In this document: piece after piece, positions 1 through 12,104 of the stretch | Numbering within the stretch: the stretch's first letter is position 1 | Layout: each line of letters starts with the position of its first letter | Assembly (NCBI GenBank): GCA_951217055.1 | Contig: OX578286.1 | Coordinates: 8,162,033 to 8,226,032, forward strand | Source: Gerris lacustris | Taxonomy: Eukaryota; Arthropoda; Insecta; Hemiptera; Gerridae | Reading direction: 5' to 3' | Length of the DNA: 64,000 nt | Notes under the pieces: generated by a model | Seen by the model: the letters and a program-made list of their open reading frames with translations, nothing else | Told to the model about the DNA's origin: nothing | Databases searched by the model: none | Translations under genes and position numbers: made by a program

Positions 1-670
1 AAGTTGACCGATTAAGTTTAAATTTGGTATACATCTTTCTTTTACTAATACTCAGGCTAAGTTCGATGGACAGCGTGTCCGTCCAAGAGTTCGCGCGCAA
101 TGCTCGCGTAAACGTGAGCTTCAAATTTAAAATTGGAATTTCAGGACGGGAAAAAATTCTATCATCACTTATTCGATGAGACGAACATTTTTTTCAAATA
201 ATTTTTTTTAGTAAAACCAACAACGACACTGCTATGAATTAATAAAGATCGCTAAAACTATTAAAGCGGACCTAAACGTTTAAAATAGAGAAAACAACCT
301 TTTTACCGATATCTTAAGTTCTAACGTAACGATTCTAATAAAACTTCATATACATCGTCTAAAGTACGATTGAAACAGGCATGTAAAATTTCAACTTGAT
401 ACAAGCAGTAGTATTTGAGTAATGAAGTGATACATTTATAATAATAATTTAAAAGCTATTGCGGGTGTTTAAGATTCTTATAGTTGTGTTGTGTGAAGGT
501 TTGTTTAGGAAGTAAAGCTTTGTACCGAGTACCCCCACTCTATCCCACTCTATCCCATACTACCCTCTTCCACTAATCTTCAACATGACATTCATTATAA
601 TTAAAAAAAAATATATATTCAGTATTTTATTGCAATAAGCTCGCTTCAATGATAGAGCCACGCGATGCCA
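1..670 (+). repeat. Interspersed repeat family C, cut by window edge
   Basis: Matches 13,350-14,095 over nearly its whole length: the block with 'gttgaccgat', the 'gcgcgcaatgctcgcg' stretch, and the end 'gatagagccacgcgatgcc'. The 5' end lies outside the window. Non-coding; class uncertain, see the finding on shared cores of families A, B and C. Confidence 0.75.
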
Positions 671-775
671 AGTGATACTAAAGTTTCACGTTTCATGAAA
701 CTTGTTTCTTCAGTGTGCACAGCGCCTAATGGTTTGTAAAGCATAAAATCAATAAATTACGTGATAGGTACGAGG

Positions 776-1402
<627 letters not shown>

Positions 1403-1432
1403 TGTGTAATAATTATTATTGATACTAATGTT

Positions 1433-2010
1433 GTAGTCCAGGAGATAGCGTGCAAAAAAGTGTCTGACTAACATCAAGCTAGAATTTTGTATACAAGTCA
1501 ATCTTTTAGCGCCTCTTAAGAATATGTGGTCGGCTAAGTTCGTCTGCGGGACATTGCTTGGCAATAGGCATTTGAAAAAATCAAACCGGTGGAGAGCGGC
1601 CATGTCTCACCAATTATGGTGGACAATGTGATTTTCATAATCCTGAGTACAGAATTAGTTGGTAGGCGGACAATCAATTTGATGTTAGTTTGTCCCTTGA
1701 CAGGGGACCACGTTGATTTTTAGTAATATTTGAATAACTAACCTATCAAGTTTGAAAATAACATCGACTTGATTGTCCGTCTACTAACTAATTCTGTACT
1801 CAGGATCATGAAAATCACATTGTCCACCATATTTGGTGAGACATGGCCGCTCTCCACCGGTTTGTTTTTTTCAAACGCCTATTGCCAAGCTATGTCCCGC
1901 AGACGAACTTAGCCGACCATATATTCTTAAAAGGCGCTAAAAGATTGACTTGTATACAAAATTCTAGCTTGATGTTAGTCAGACACTTTTTTGCACGCTA
2001 TCTCCTGGAC
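1433..2010. mobile_element. Foldback DNA element, family D
   Basis: Two arms of about 260 bp are inverted copies: 'ccaggagatagcgtgcaaa' at 1439 reappears in reverse complement at the right end near 2009, and the match continues inward to a short spacer near 1700-1750. The same peptide is therefore open on opposite strands in both arms, but it is not a recognisable protein. Flanking AT arrays fit insertion at TA. Related copies lie at 19,204-19,412 and 63,240-63,860. Confidence 0.8.
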
Positions 2011-2022
2011 TATATATATATA

Positions 2023-2060
<38 letters not shown>
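2011..2060. repeat. (AT)n microsatellite
   Basis: About 50 bp of TA repeats immediately right of foldback element D. Confidence 0.95.
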
Positions 2061-2062
<2 letters not shown>

Positions 2063-2655
2063 TTCGGTATATGCTTGGAAGCAAAAAAATGAAACAGTGA
2101 TGAAGATATGTAAAAAGCATTTCTACACAGACGTTTCTTTTAACCCTTTTCCTAAAGAAATGTGAAGATAGGGAATGATGTGAATTTCCCGACAATTCCT
2201 TCTTCTTAGGAATGCCACAGTGAAATTCCCAGGTGAGAAAAACCTGGGAATTCAGAGACTTCCCTGGAAATCATTACGAGATCTAAATCCAGATCTCTTC
2301 AAAGACTAAAATCTCATCAACTTTTCCACCATGTTTTGACTTTTAAGGATTTTTTTTCAAGTAAGAAATCCTGTTTTTCTAATCTTCTTTTCATTTTTTT
2401 GTACCTTTTTGAAAATAAAAACTCCGTCACCTTTTGTTATTTAGAAAAAGCCTACCGTTCCTTGCTTTACCTAACGATATAATACTTTTCTTTTTTTTGA
2501 TCTTGATATTAACGTTATTTCATTCCACTCTTACTTAACATATTACATTTAGGTTTCCTATAAAAAAACAAATTTCTATATTTTTCATCACACGAGTGTG
2601 AATCAAAATATTTAGAGATACGTCATCCTTTAATGAACAAGTGATAATTTATAAA
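2061..2655. other. No gene; AT-rich with two small hairpins
   Basis: The only structure seen is a hairpin with arms 'gaattcccaggt' around 2222-2254 and a shorter 'gagatct' inverted pair at about 2278-2301. No coding region is supported. Confidence 0.5.
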
Positions 2656-2659
2656 CTAG

Positions 2660-3230
2660 ACTGCCAATTGGTGTGGCACATAGCTTCTTCACATCCTATC
2701 ACTTACTTTATTGATTTTTACTTTTAGAAGCCATTAATTATCTAATTTGTTTAATTGTTTCCCCCGTTTTTTTAATCTTTCAATTGTTTAGATTTTTTAC
2801 AGAACTTAAAAATACCAATTTAGGAAAAGTTAAAGAGTGCATACGGTTCAAATTAATCTGTGGCTATCTGCAGACTACTTTCGATAAACTATAGAAGTTT
2901 CATACAAATCATAGAAGTACTATTGAAGCTATAGGTGTAAATAAATGAATGTTTGTGCGAAACAAATGAGCGCAGAAGGTTTAAACTAATATGGGACTAA
3001 CAATGAGCTAATTTTGACCTACCATACAAATTTCATTAAAATCGGACGTGTAGTTGTTAAGATATGTTAGTTCGCAAAAATTGAACGATAGACCGACAAC
3101 CAGACACGGAACCAAAAATGTTCCCTGATGTCTAAAACGGATTTCAGTCTTGGAATTTTTGAAATCGGAGACCTAAATATTTTCGTTCTTAGGAACTATC
3201 ACGTAGCTTCCGTTTTATGTAAGATGACAA
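2660..3230 (-). repeat. Family B repeat, near full length
   Basis: Colinear with 18,550-19,112. Begins 'gactgccaattggtgtggca', carries 'ggaaccaaaaatgttccctg' in its second half and ends near 'tcacgtagcttccgtt'. Non-coding. Confidence 0.8.
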
Positions 3231-3239
3231 TAATTCATT

Positions 3240-3570
3240 AGTTGTATTTTGTGCCGCATTAATTATTTCGGGAGGCGTATTATTCTCCTCATATTCGTCA
3301 TAATCACTTAAATCTCTCATTGATTTTCACAAAAAACTCGATATAAACAGTTACTTTTATTAAACAAACATCAAATTAGTTTTGTTAAATGTAAACAAAC
3401 TCGCTAATCGTACGTAAAGTTGAAGAATTATTTCTTCTTGTAGAGGAATTCTTCAGAATTATGAGTCTCGCATGCGCAATGAATACAAGTACGTAAAAAA
3501 TCACTTTCTACGCATCTAAACAGAGATACAATGTTTATATTTCGTTACAATCGTTGATATAATTCGTTTT
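3240..3570 (-). repeat. Family E unit, possibly Crypton-derived
   Basis: Similar to the tandem units at 27,165-28,145. On the minus strand a short open stretch after ATG encodes an acidic N-terminus (MRDLSDYDEYEENNTPPEII) shared in degraded form by the other copies. The unit also has 'gcgcatgcgaga' type sequence and a hairpin near 3430-3450. Confidence 0.6.
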
Positions 3571-4909
3571 GTGATTTAGACAAATAATGAAGTACCTAAA
3601 CTTTAAAATAGTGTTTTATACTTTTAAAATTTAATATGTGTAACTATATTAAAATCTCGGTCGAAACTACGAATTTCCTAAATAATCAAAATAAAAATAA
3701 GTCCATAATTAGTCTGCCACTTAGTGATGATTTTATGCTTTATAAAAACCAAATATTGTCAAATTTATTTAATTATTATGTTAGTTCACAAAAAAATGAG
3801 TGACAGACTAAAAAGGAACTAACAAAAATGGCCTCTGATGTCTGAAACGGATTTCATTCTTGGAATTTTTACGATCGGAAAAAAAAAAATGTTCGTTCTT
3901 TAGAACAATCATATTATAGCTTCCGTTACCTTTAGTAAGCTTGGAAGAAAAATAATAATGTGACATATTTAACTAAACTGAATATATAATTTCAGGGAAA
4001 TAAAAAGTCAATTTATAAAAATAAATGTTTATGTTAATGTTAAGATAATTATTTTAAAATAAGTGAATAAATGTTTATCTTAATGTCAGGATAATTATTT
4101 AAAAATAAATTGAATTTCTTCTCTCTTGTAATTTTATTTTTTTATATTGTTTTCTTAGACTTCTAGTTAATTTGCCTTTCTTAAACTTTCATCTTATATA
4201 TGTTCTCAGAATTCTGTAGAAACGTAAGGGAAAAAAAGAGAAGAATGAACAAAAAACAACATTAGTTTGGTAAAATAAGACGAGAATAGTGTTTGAGTCT
4301 AGTTTTTTGTTATTAAATGTGAATTACTTTTTATAAAGTATGAGGACAGGTGATTCAGACTGGTCAGTAAGTTCTAGGAACGCTTCTTTTTATAATTAAA
4401 TACTTCAGTAATTTGTCTTGATATATTTCATCTAATCTCTTTTGTCTAAATTGTTTCAAATCTTTATTTCCTGTTAAAAATTATAATTTCTTCCTTTTCT
4501 GTCAATAGAGGGTGTTTTTTTTTTAAATGAAAAAATAAAAGAATTAACTGATTCAAGTTTTTATTATAAAATAGTATTTTTATATTTCGTCCCTCTTTTT
4601 TGGGACATTTTCAAACCTGTAAATAAATATACAAAATTATAAAATACACATAAACCTTATACTACAATAAACATTTTTTCCATTTTTAAAATTTTAGATA
4701 ACAATTTAATTAACAAAATATATTATAAATTATATTTAACTAGTGGGTAAATTTTTTTAAAGGATATATAAAAAATATAGGAGTACTGTACAAAAAAGCC
4801 ACATGAAAATTTTTTTAAAAACTATTATTTACTTCTGAAGTAATTAGTCACAACAATATAACTTTAAACCAAATAAACAGGTCAAGTGTATGCTAGTCAG
4901 CACATAGCG
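3571..4909. other. AT-rich intergenic with a family B fragment
   Basis: A diverged family B 3' fragment lies at about 3780-3930 ('tctgatgtctgaaacggatt'). The rest is low-complexity A/T sequence in which no gene or repeat was recognised. Confidence 0.5.
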
Positions 4910-5592
4910 AGGGTCCGTAGGCCACACTATATAGTGTTAAACTGTAAAGTGTATAAACAGTGTTTTTTTTTAAAAAATGCTAAAAAGCTTACTTTGAACT
5001 ATTCTAAGGGTCTGATATTCTCAAAACACACTCTGATAAAGTATTTTTTTGCCACTGAACCGTACTACAATCATATAAATACATCGAAAAGACCATAATT
5101 ATAAATAAAACGTATTTTGTCAATAAAAAATAAAATAATATTTTTTTCGAAATTTCCAGAAAGTGGTATCTTTACTTTTGGTCGAAGAATGTTCAGGAAA
5201 GATTTTTTTCTCTTCACATAAGCGAGATAGATGGGGGGGACACGTTTCACACCCACTTCAATCTTGCCTACGTGCGCCCTATCAAAGTTATATCCAAAGA
5301 ATTATATATTTTTGTAATCAGCTCGACGTACCCTTTCATATGATACCCCTCACGGTGTCGAAAAAAAAAAAATAAAAAAAATTTAACCCTTAAGTTTTTT
5401 TACCCTCATTTTTTTGAAAAATATTTTTTTTAAGTCGCTATATTTTTAAAATATGTGGGCAGGTACAAGACACATACATGCCATATTTCAAAGTGATCGG
5501 ACGAAAGGTGTAGCCGTGAGAGCACGCGAGAGGACGGACGGACAGACACACGCAGGAAAATATAAGGGTCCTTAGTTTTGCCTACGGACCCT
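4910..5592. mobile_element. Probable non-autonomous DNA element with short TIRs
   Basis: The left end AGGGTCCGTAGGC (4910) and the right end GCCTACGGACCCT (ending 5592) are exact inverted 13-mers 683 bp apart. No clear target duplication is visible. Internal open frames are short and unrecognised. The motif 'ggacggacagacac' near the right end recurs at about 58,050. Confidence 0.5.
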
Positions 5593-7020
5593 AATAAAAT
5601 TTTAAAAAAGTAATAAATTAAAAAACTACTAATCGCTTGGATCCGAATCTGCAAGAAAGTGAGACATTTTCATGTAAGGGTCATTCTCAAATAAACTGTC
5701 ACTTTGCAGTCCGGAGGTTACCTGAAGCTCTACAGAATAGGGGTTTTTTCCTATCTCAACTTACCAAGAATCATTGAGTTCGTTTCAAAGCATTGTACAT
5801 TTTGAGCTATCAAATGTTAAAAAATGATTAAAAATAAAAATTATATTTCTTGGGAAAAGTTAATAAAAGTAGCTGTCCGGAGTGCATTCAGAAAATTTGC
5901 AGTGACGATTTTAGTTAAAAAATATGAACTTAAAAAATTAGGGTATGGACCTAACTTCAATATTACTTATGTAGATGACGTAATAAGGTGCACATATTTT
6001 TTTAGATACATCGATTTTTCATTAATGGAGCTATAGTGTGTGTCCTGAACTTTCCAGAATAAGAGTCACGGGAGTGACGATTTAGACGGATGGTGACGTG
6101 AGAAAGGGTCTTTTGTTGTTAGTGGGGTGGGGAGAAAGGGAACAGCTCTCATAAACATGTGAGAAGCCATCAGCATCCTCCGAGCCCGGTGACGGAAGTA
6201 CTTCTTTTTTTATGATCGGCTATTCCTCGTCACTATAGTGCGTATTTTAATTGTAGGTCACGCGAGTAACGTTTTTTTTTATTTCAACAATCTCCACAAA
6301 TTTAAATATATTTAATTAAAAATTAAAGTGATAATCGAAACAAATCCATGTGCACATTCGACCAATAATAGTACGCGATAAAGCTATGTGCCACACCAAT
6401 TTGTAGACTATTTTAGCTAGTAAGTATAATAATCAAAATTTATTTTTATTTTATTTTCATGATATCATAATAATTCTAATTAAAAATCATTCAATTTTAA
6501 CATCACTTTATTTATACCGATATTAGTATATACCGATTATGTTATATAATTATATATAAATGTCAGAACCCTTCCCCTTCCATCTAGTAATTGCTTGTAA
6601 AAAGTTTGCATTAAGAAGGGGGATTTTTATTGTTATTTCTTATTTTTTTAACCCCAATTTTTTTCTTAATTAATTCCCCCATTATGAACCTAATGGGGTT
6701 GAGAGTAAAGTTAATTAAAAAAACAAACTTAAAAAACTATGCAAAGAATATTCATTCCTTCCTTAGGTCCAAAAAAAAACTTCCACAATTTTTTAAATAT
6801 TTTTTTCCCCCTATAATATTATCCCGTTTTTTTTTTTTGTTTTTTTGTTTCTTAAACTTTTTCCCTATTTTTTTTTTTCTTTTTCTTTTCTTATGAGAGT
6901 TCGAACAGGTTTACTTTTTTATCGAAATAAACTTTATTCCAATCGTTATTCAATATAAGAATAATTAGTGTTTTTTTTATAACTGGGTAAAAATAAATAA
7001 ATAAATATGCAAAAACAATC
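5593..7020. other. Intergenic; family B remnant only
   Basis: A family B terminal fragment lies at about 6375-6420. 6600-6900 is T-rich low complexity with a hydrophobic open frame that reflects poly(T), not a gene. Nothing else was recognised. Confidence 0.5.
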
Positions 7021-7024
7021 AAGA

Positions 7025-7250
7025 GGTCATAGGTAATTGGTATCGATCACACTTTGGAAGTAGGAGATCCGAGTTCGATTCCCAAATCCGCAATGGATCC
7101 CCACGCTCGGTATTCAATGTGCGGGTGCAGTTTCGCTTTATCGTTTGTGTAGGATCAGTTTCGCGATATAAATTAGTAACTGCTTAAAGCCTAGGTCACA
7201 CTAAGCCACTAAGCTTTTAGTAGCACTAGCAAATAGTGGCTGGCAACCCG
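7025..7250 (+). mobile_element. tRNA-derived SINE-like sequence
   Basis: A pol III B-box match 'gagttcgattccc' near 7072 follows an A-box-like 'taggtaattggta' near 7031, with tRNA-like spacing. No perfect cloverleaf acceptor stem is seen, so a functional tRNA gene is unlikely. Confidence 0.45.
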
Positions 7251-7309
7251 GTCACATTTTAAAAAATTGTATTGAAGGCTACTCGTATTGGGCTACTGTA
7301 GGCAAACTA

Positions 7310-8135
7310 GATAATTACTTTCAAAGAGAGGGCTGTAAATAAATGTATGTTTCTGTGCATGTGGAAGAGAAACAAATAGGCGCAGAAGGTTGCAATCAAC
7401 AATAGGCTACAATCTAAATATCCTATTGACATTTTTATGTTTAGGCTATGGAACATAAGTCAAAAACGTTATGTTCCTTTTAGCTTAAAAACTCAGAAAA
7501 GTATAACAGGGAGTTAAAAAGCTATAGGAGGTGTGTAATTCAGTCTCCAGCTGTTGGGCCTCCCTCCACCACACGTCGCATAGGGCCGAAGAAAGTCGAA
7601 AAGATTTATACGTGTGACAGGGAGTTAGGAACGTGCAGGAGGTTGCCATCAACTCTCAGCCCACTCGGCCCTACCTAGTATGAAGGCATATTAACAATTC
7701 GTAGAAGGCGGGCCGGCGCCTTTGAATTCACTATTTTGTAATCAAGCCGCGGCAGTGCCGGTGTGGAGATAAGAATAAAAATTATCTTCCATCTACTTTT
7801 ATCAATTACTTGAATAAATTACCGATTTTATTTCATTTTATGTCGGTAGTTTACGCAGAGTGAAAACATGAAAATGTCTCACTGTCTTGCGGACTCGTAT
7901 GCAAGAAGTATTTGTTTTTTTAAATAATTTCATGAAAATTAGACGAGTAGATTTAAGATATGTTGGACCACAAAACTTGAACGAGAAACTGTCGCCGGAC
8001 CAAAACTTTTCTCTTATTTCTGAAACCGATTTCTGTCTTAAAATTTTTGAAATCGGAGTGAAAAAGTTCGTTCTTTAGAACTATCACATAGCTTCCGTTC
8101 CCTTCGGCAAACTCGAAAGCAAAAAATACTGGCAT
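7310..8135 (-). repeat. Family B copy with internal module G
   Basis: Family B sequence at 7310-7400 and 7915-8135 is separated by about 500 bp (7420-7915) that recurs at 54,695-55,163, where it also follows family B. The ~60 bp of B normally found at the junction is absent. Confidence 0.65.
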
Positions 8136-8189
8136 CATAACTTTAACGTCTATTTCGAATATATAAACTTAATATATGTTAAATAATAC

Positions 8190-8600
8190 AAATGGGGAAT
8201 GAGTAACACAGAATAGAACATTACGCGTCTAGTGCGGAACGTAGCATTTTGCATGCGAGCGATAGCGAGGTTAGTAAAACCACACGAGCAAAGCAAAATG
8301 AAGTTTTCGCACGAGTTGTGTACCGTACTTTATCTACGATTGTTGGATTTTATTTTTATTAATATATGCAGAAAAAACAGTTACTTTAATTGAACAAACA
8401 GTAAATTAGTTTTGTTAAATAATGTAAACAAACAATCGTACAATAAGGTGAAGAATTATACACTATTTTCGCACTAGTGCGCACATAAAGAAGAATTATG
8501 AAACGCGCATGAGCAATGAATACCACTTCGAAAAGAATCACTTTCTACGCATCTAAACAGATATGAAATGTTTATATTTCGTATCAATCGTAGATAAAAA
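8190..8600 (-). repeat. Family E unit
   Basis: Shares the 'gcacgagttgtgtaccgtac' region and the 'ctttctacgcatctaaacag' region with family E units at 3240, 27,165 and 27,735, in inverse orientation to the latter two. No intact open frame. Confidence 0.65.
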
Positions 8601-8719
8601 AAAGTTTGTTTAAATAAAATTATCTTTACCTTTTACCTGCCATTGTTCCATTTTTGGAACACAACTTAAAATTTTAAGTTAAAATATTGTATGTGTAAAT
8701 ATTGTATGTACGCGAGAGT

Positions 8720-8850
8720 TATTCCCTCGGCTGCGCCTCGGGAATTAAAGATTCTAATTCCCTCGGCTTCGCCTCGGGATTTAGGGACCATGGTTCCTTC
8801 GGCTTCGCCTCAAGAACCAACTTTTTCGCTCAGGGAATAATGGCTTACTT
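8720..8850. repeat. Three consecutive GC-rich hairpins
   Basis: Three imperfect hairpins built on 'cggcttcgcctc' or 'cggctgcgcctc' (about 8727-8748, 8758-8782, 8790-8818). Each is flanked by arms that pair outside the GC core (attccc/gggaat, aattccc/gggatt, ggttc/gaacc). They stand out in a very AT-rich background. Confidence 0.6.
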
Positions 8851-9315
8851 TACTCCCTAGGTGCATAAATAACTATTGACAGAAAATTTTAACTCATCTG
8901 GATCTAAAAAAAAAAACGGTAATACCTAAATGGAAGAAATTAGTTTTGAACATTTTTTGAATAATATTGAATCAGTAACCATAGACAAAATTAGTTCCAC
9001 ATATCCGAATTTGATAAATTATGAGCCCGTCAATTTATTTTTTGAATATATATCTCTAAGGATTATTTATCTTTTTTCGCGTAAATTACCAAGTTATATG
9101 CGGCTCAACATGGTAATAATATAGATGTTGAATGTACAGATATATCATAGTTTTATGACTTTACTATTGAGTTATTTACAGCTACCAGTAATTAATTATA
9201 AATTAATTACAACTGAGATCAACCATCAACGTTGTAACACGTTTCAGAAGTTAGCAAAGCCAATTCACCTATATTAGTAATTTATTTATCTAAATCTAAC
9301 TATTTAGTTATTGAA

Positions 9316-11262
9316 TTAACCTTCGGGCGGGCGCGTGATATTGGTTAGCAGCAGCGGGCGCGCGGCGGCATTTACACCGCTTTTGTTTCTGTTTCGGCCC
9401 ATAGGAGACGTGCTCTGATATGGGTGACGAATAGGGAACCAAAGTTCTCCAGAGGAGAGAATCCCTGTAGAAAGCTATAGCCGGGAGAAAATAAGGCGTG
9501 TAAATAAACTGATAAATGAATAACAATAAATACAATGTAAAATATATATATAATTGAAGTAAGCAGGCAGGCAATTGTTAATGGCAAATATGTTAAGATT
9601 AAATAATTAATATATATATATGTATGATATATTTTAACAATGAATAAATATATATATGTGTAACAATAACAATCTGTATAATCAACAATAAGCTTTAACA
9701 ATATAATAATAAACTAATTAATAAATAAATAAAAGGCAGTTAGTAAAAGACAAGCACAAGCGGTTAGTAAGCGGATAAGAGGGGGTTAGCTAATAAGTTA
9801 GGGACGGGACTTACCTTGGCTGGCTGGACACGTACATAAACAAAAGGCAACAGGACTTCGCCAGTCAGGAACAAGGGACCTAGGTAAGATAATAATTAGT
9901 TAAAACAAATAATTAACGCAGACGCACAACACGGAGGTAACTAATGATAATTGGTAACAAACAATAGCTATAAAAGGTGAGCGACGGGCCAGGTCGCTAC
10001 ACCACTACTTAAACTTAAACTAAATGGTGAAGTAGTTTAGTGAAATGAGCCGAGTTGAAGAAGGCAGAGAGTCCACTGTCTCGAAAACGGGCCTGGGCAC
10101 GGTGCCGTAACTCCGTGACGCCGAAACTCCACTCAGATAAGGCTAAAACGGTAGAAATCCGTGCTGCACGTCTAGCTCCGTAAATTCTGCGAGGGCAGGT
10201 TGCTTGATATGGCCAAATTAATAATAAATTAATATATAAATGATATAATAGCTAACTGGAATTACTCACGCTGCCGGCATTTTTATGGTAACCCCCTGGG
10301 TAGGTTTTAGCTGGTCTGCCTTAGCTAAATCGGCTAAATCGGCGCTGAAACCGAGCGCTTGAGAGCCGCTAGGGTTGCTGAGCCCTGATTGAAGCGGTGT
10401 GGTGGGGATTATGCCTGGTGGACCGAGGATGGATTGCGTGCTGGAGTAAACCTATTTGCAACCTTCCCGTTTCTTGTTTTGTTATCATTTGAAAACACGG
10501 CGAACGGCGAATCGAGCTCCAGATAAACATATCTTTTCCCTCGGCCTGCAGATTGTGTGCGAAGTGTTGTGTACAGTGTTTAATAATGTGTGTAAAGCTA
10601 GTTTTAAGTAATATTTACAAGGTATGTTAAATAAGTTATAAGATAAATAGTAATAATTAAACATGCAAACAAAAGGTTATGAAAGTTGAACATGCAAAAA
10701 ATAGGCGAAGCCTAAACAGTTTCCTTCCATATTTAATGCTTGTAGGTCCTTGTTTTTGTGGAAATTAGTTTCCTCAATAGGTAATTATAATAAAACATTC
10801 ATTTCGAATTAATAAAAAATTATTGAACACTTCTTTTTAAAAAACAAATTACACTTATGCATGTAGGTAACATTTTTTCAGGATTGTCATAAAAAAATAC
10901 AAACGCAACTTCTAACACTTTCTCTCCTATCCTGGTATTGTAATAAATATGTATATGTAATTAGAAAATGTAACTCATTTAAAATGATCAAATTCTTTTG
11001 CATAAGAATACAGTACACAACAAAAATATCTCTAATATTTACACCGTACTAACGTGTGTACTATAGAGCTTGTCGATGTTCAAACTAAAGTGAGGGCGAC
11101 CCCATCATGTTCCGGGTATACCGATGGCTTTATTAAACCTAGGAAATAGTTATTGGATAATACCTAGAAGAGCTGATAAGCTGGAATACTGTAAAATCAA
11201 AGGGGGCGTGTTTTTTCGAAAAGGCGGTGTAAATGCCGCCCGCGCGCCCGTCCGAAGGTTAA
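9316..11262. mobile_element. piggyBac-type non-autonomous element
   Basis: Flanked by TTAA at 9316-9319 and 11259-11262. The ends start CCTTCGGGCGGGCGCG (left) and, in reverse complement, CCTTCGGACGGGCGCG (right). An inner inverted GCGGCATTTACACCGC block is also present. A shorter relative lies at 17,238-17,843. TTAA duplication plus CCT/AGG ends is the piggyBac signature. No transposase frame; most of the extra length is a nested element at 9390-10,718. Confidence 0.75.
9390..10718 (+). mobile_element. Probable solo LTR nested in the piggyBac-type element
   Basis: By comparison with 17,290-17,320 this segment is an insertion. It starts TGTTTCGGC and ends GCCTAAACA (TG...CA with imperfect inverted ends) and is flanked by 5-bp duplications GTTTC at 9385-9389 and 10719-10723. 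A TATA-like 'ctataaaagg' at about 9969 fits an LTR promoter. At 1,329 bp it is long for an LTR but plausible. Strand is inferred from the TATA box. Confidence 0.65.
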
Positions 11263-12104
11263 TTATTTAATTAAATTTGTAATTAATTAAATTATCCCTA
11301 ATAAATTACTCAATTATTGGTCCTTTAAAAAAATATTACTGTATAAAACAATTATTACAGAATAATACATATCTAAAATTAAGAATAAGTTTGTAATCCA
11401 AGTATAGTCAGAACCTGCCATTGTTCCAATTTTGGAACATGCTAAAAAATTGTGAACAAATTTAAAATTTTATTTTATTTTTGTTTTTCCTTCTAAACTA
11501 AAAAATTAGAAAGAAGAAAACACAAAAAAAGTATTATAAAATCGCTACTTCCGGTTGCGGCGGGTAAAAGGTTAAAACTTAATATAGCGTTAGAATATAA
11601 TATAAACTCAGAAACTAAAAAAAAAATAAATAAATAAATAAAAAAACCTTAAAAGAAGTTAAACTATAAGAAAACTAGTAAGTGAAAAAATACTATAGAA
11701 AAAACAAACTAAATACAAAGAAGATAAGAAATTCTAAAAATAATACCGTATTCTCATGAATGAGTGAAAAAAAGTCACAGAGTTTGACTCTTTGACTCTG
11801 AGAATTCATATAGAAAAGAGAATAAAAAACAAACTACTATATAAGAAATTCTTTTATTCTTTACTTAGAACCTGAAAAGAATAAGAAAGGAGAAGAAGGA
11901 AATTCCCTTTCATACCACGAGTACAGTGCAACATCTGGATTTCTTAAGATACCTATTGAAGGTGCAGTTTATAAGAAATACAGTAGAAAAACAAAAAAAC
12001 AAAAAAAAATCATCTAGAATCTTTGCAGATTAAAAGTTTTTTCAATTTTAAAATTGTTTTAAAGAATTAACTAGATTTTTAATACAGACAATAATATTAA
12101 ATTT
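11263..12104. other. AT-rich intergenic, nothing recognised
   Basis: Low-complexity A-rich sequence. 'cctgccattgttccaatttt' at about 11,413 resembles 8636, a short unclassified repeat. No coding support. Confidence 0.4.

Noticed and set aside
5824..6036. 70-codon frame with a YVDD-like segment (TYVDDVIRC)
   Set aside because: YVDD recalls an RT active site, but no flanking RT motifs exist on either side, so it is a chance match.
7025..7100. Functional tRNA gene
   Set aside because: A and B boxes are present, but no consistent 7-bp acceptor stem or anticodon arm could be drawn; treated as SINE-like.
8930..9124. 64-codon frame MEEISFEHFLNNIES...
   Set aside because: Reasonable composition but short and without a recognisable family or promoter; could be a relic exon.
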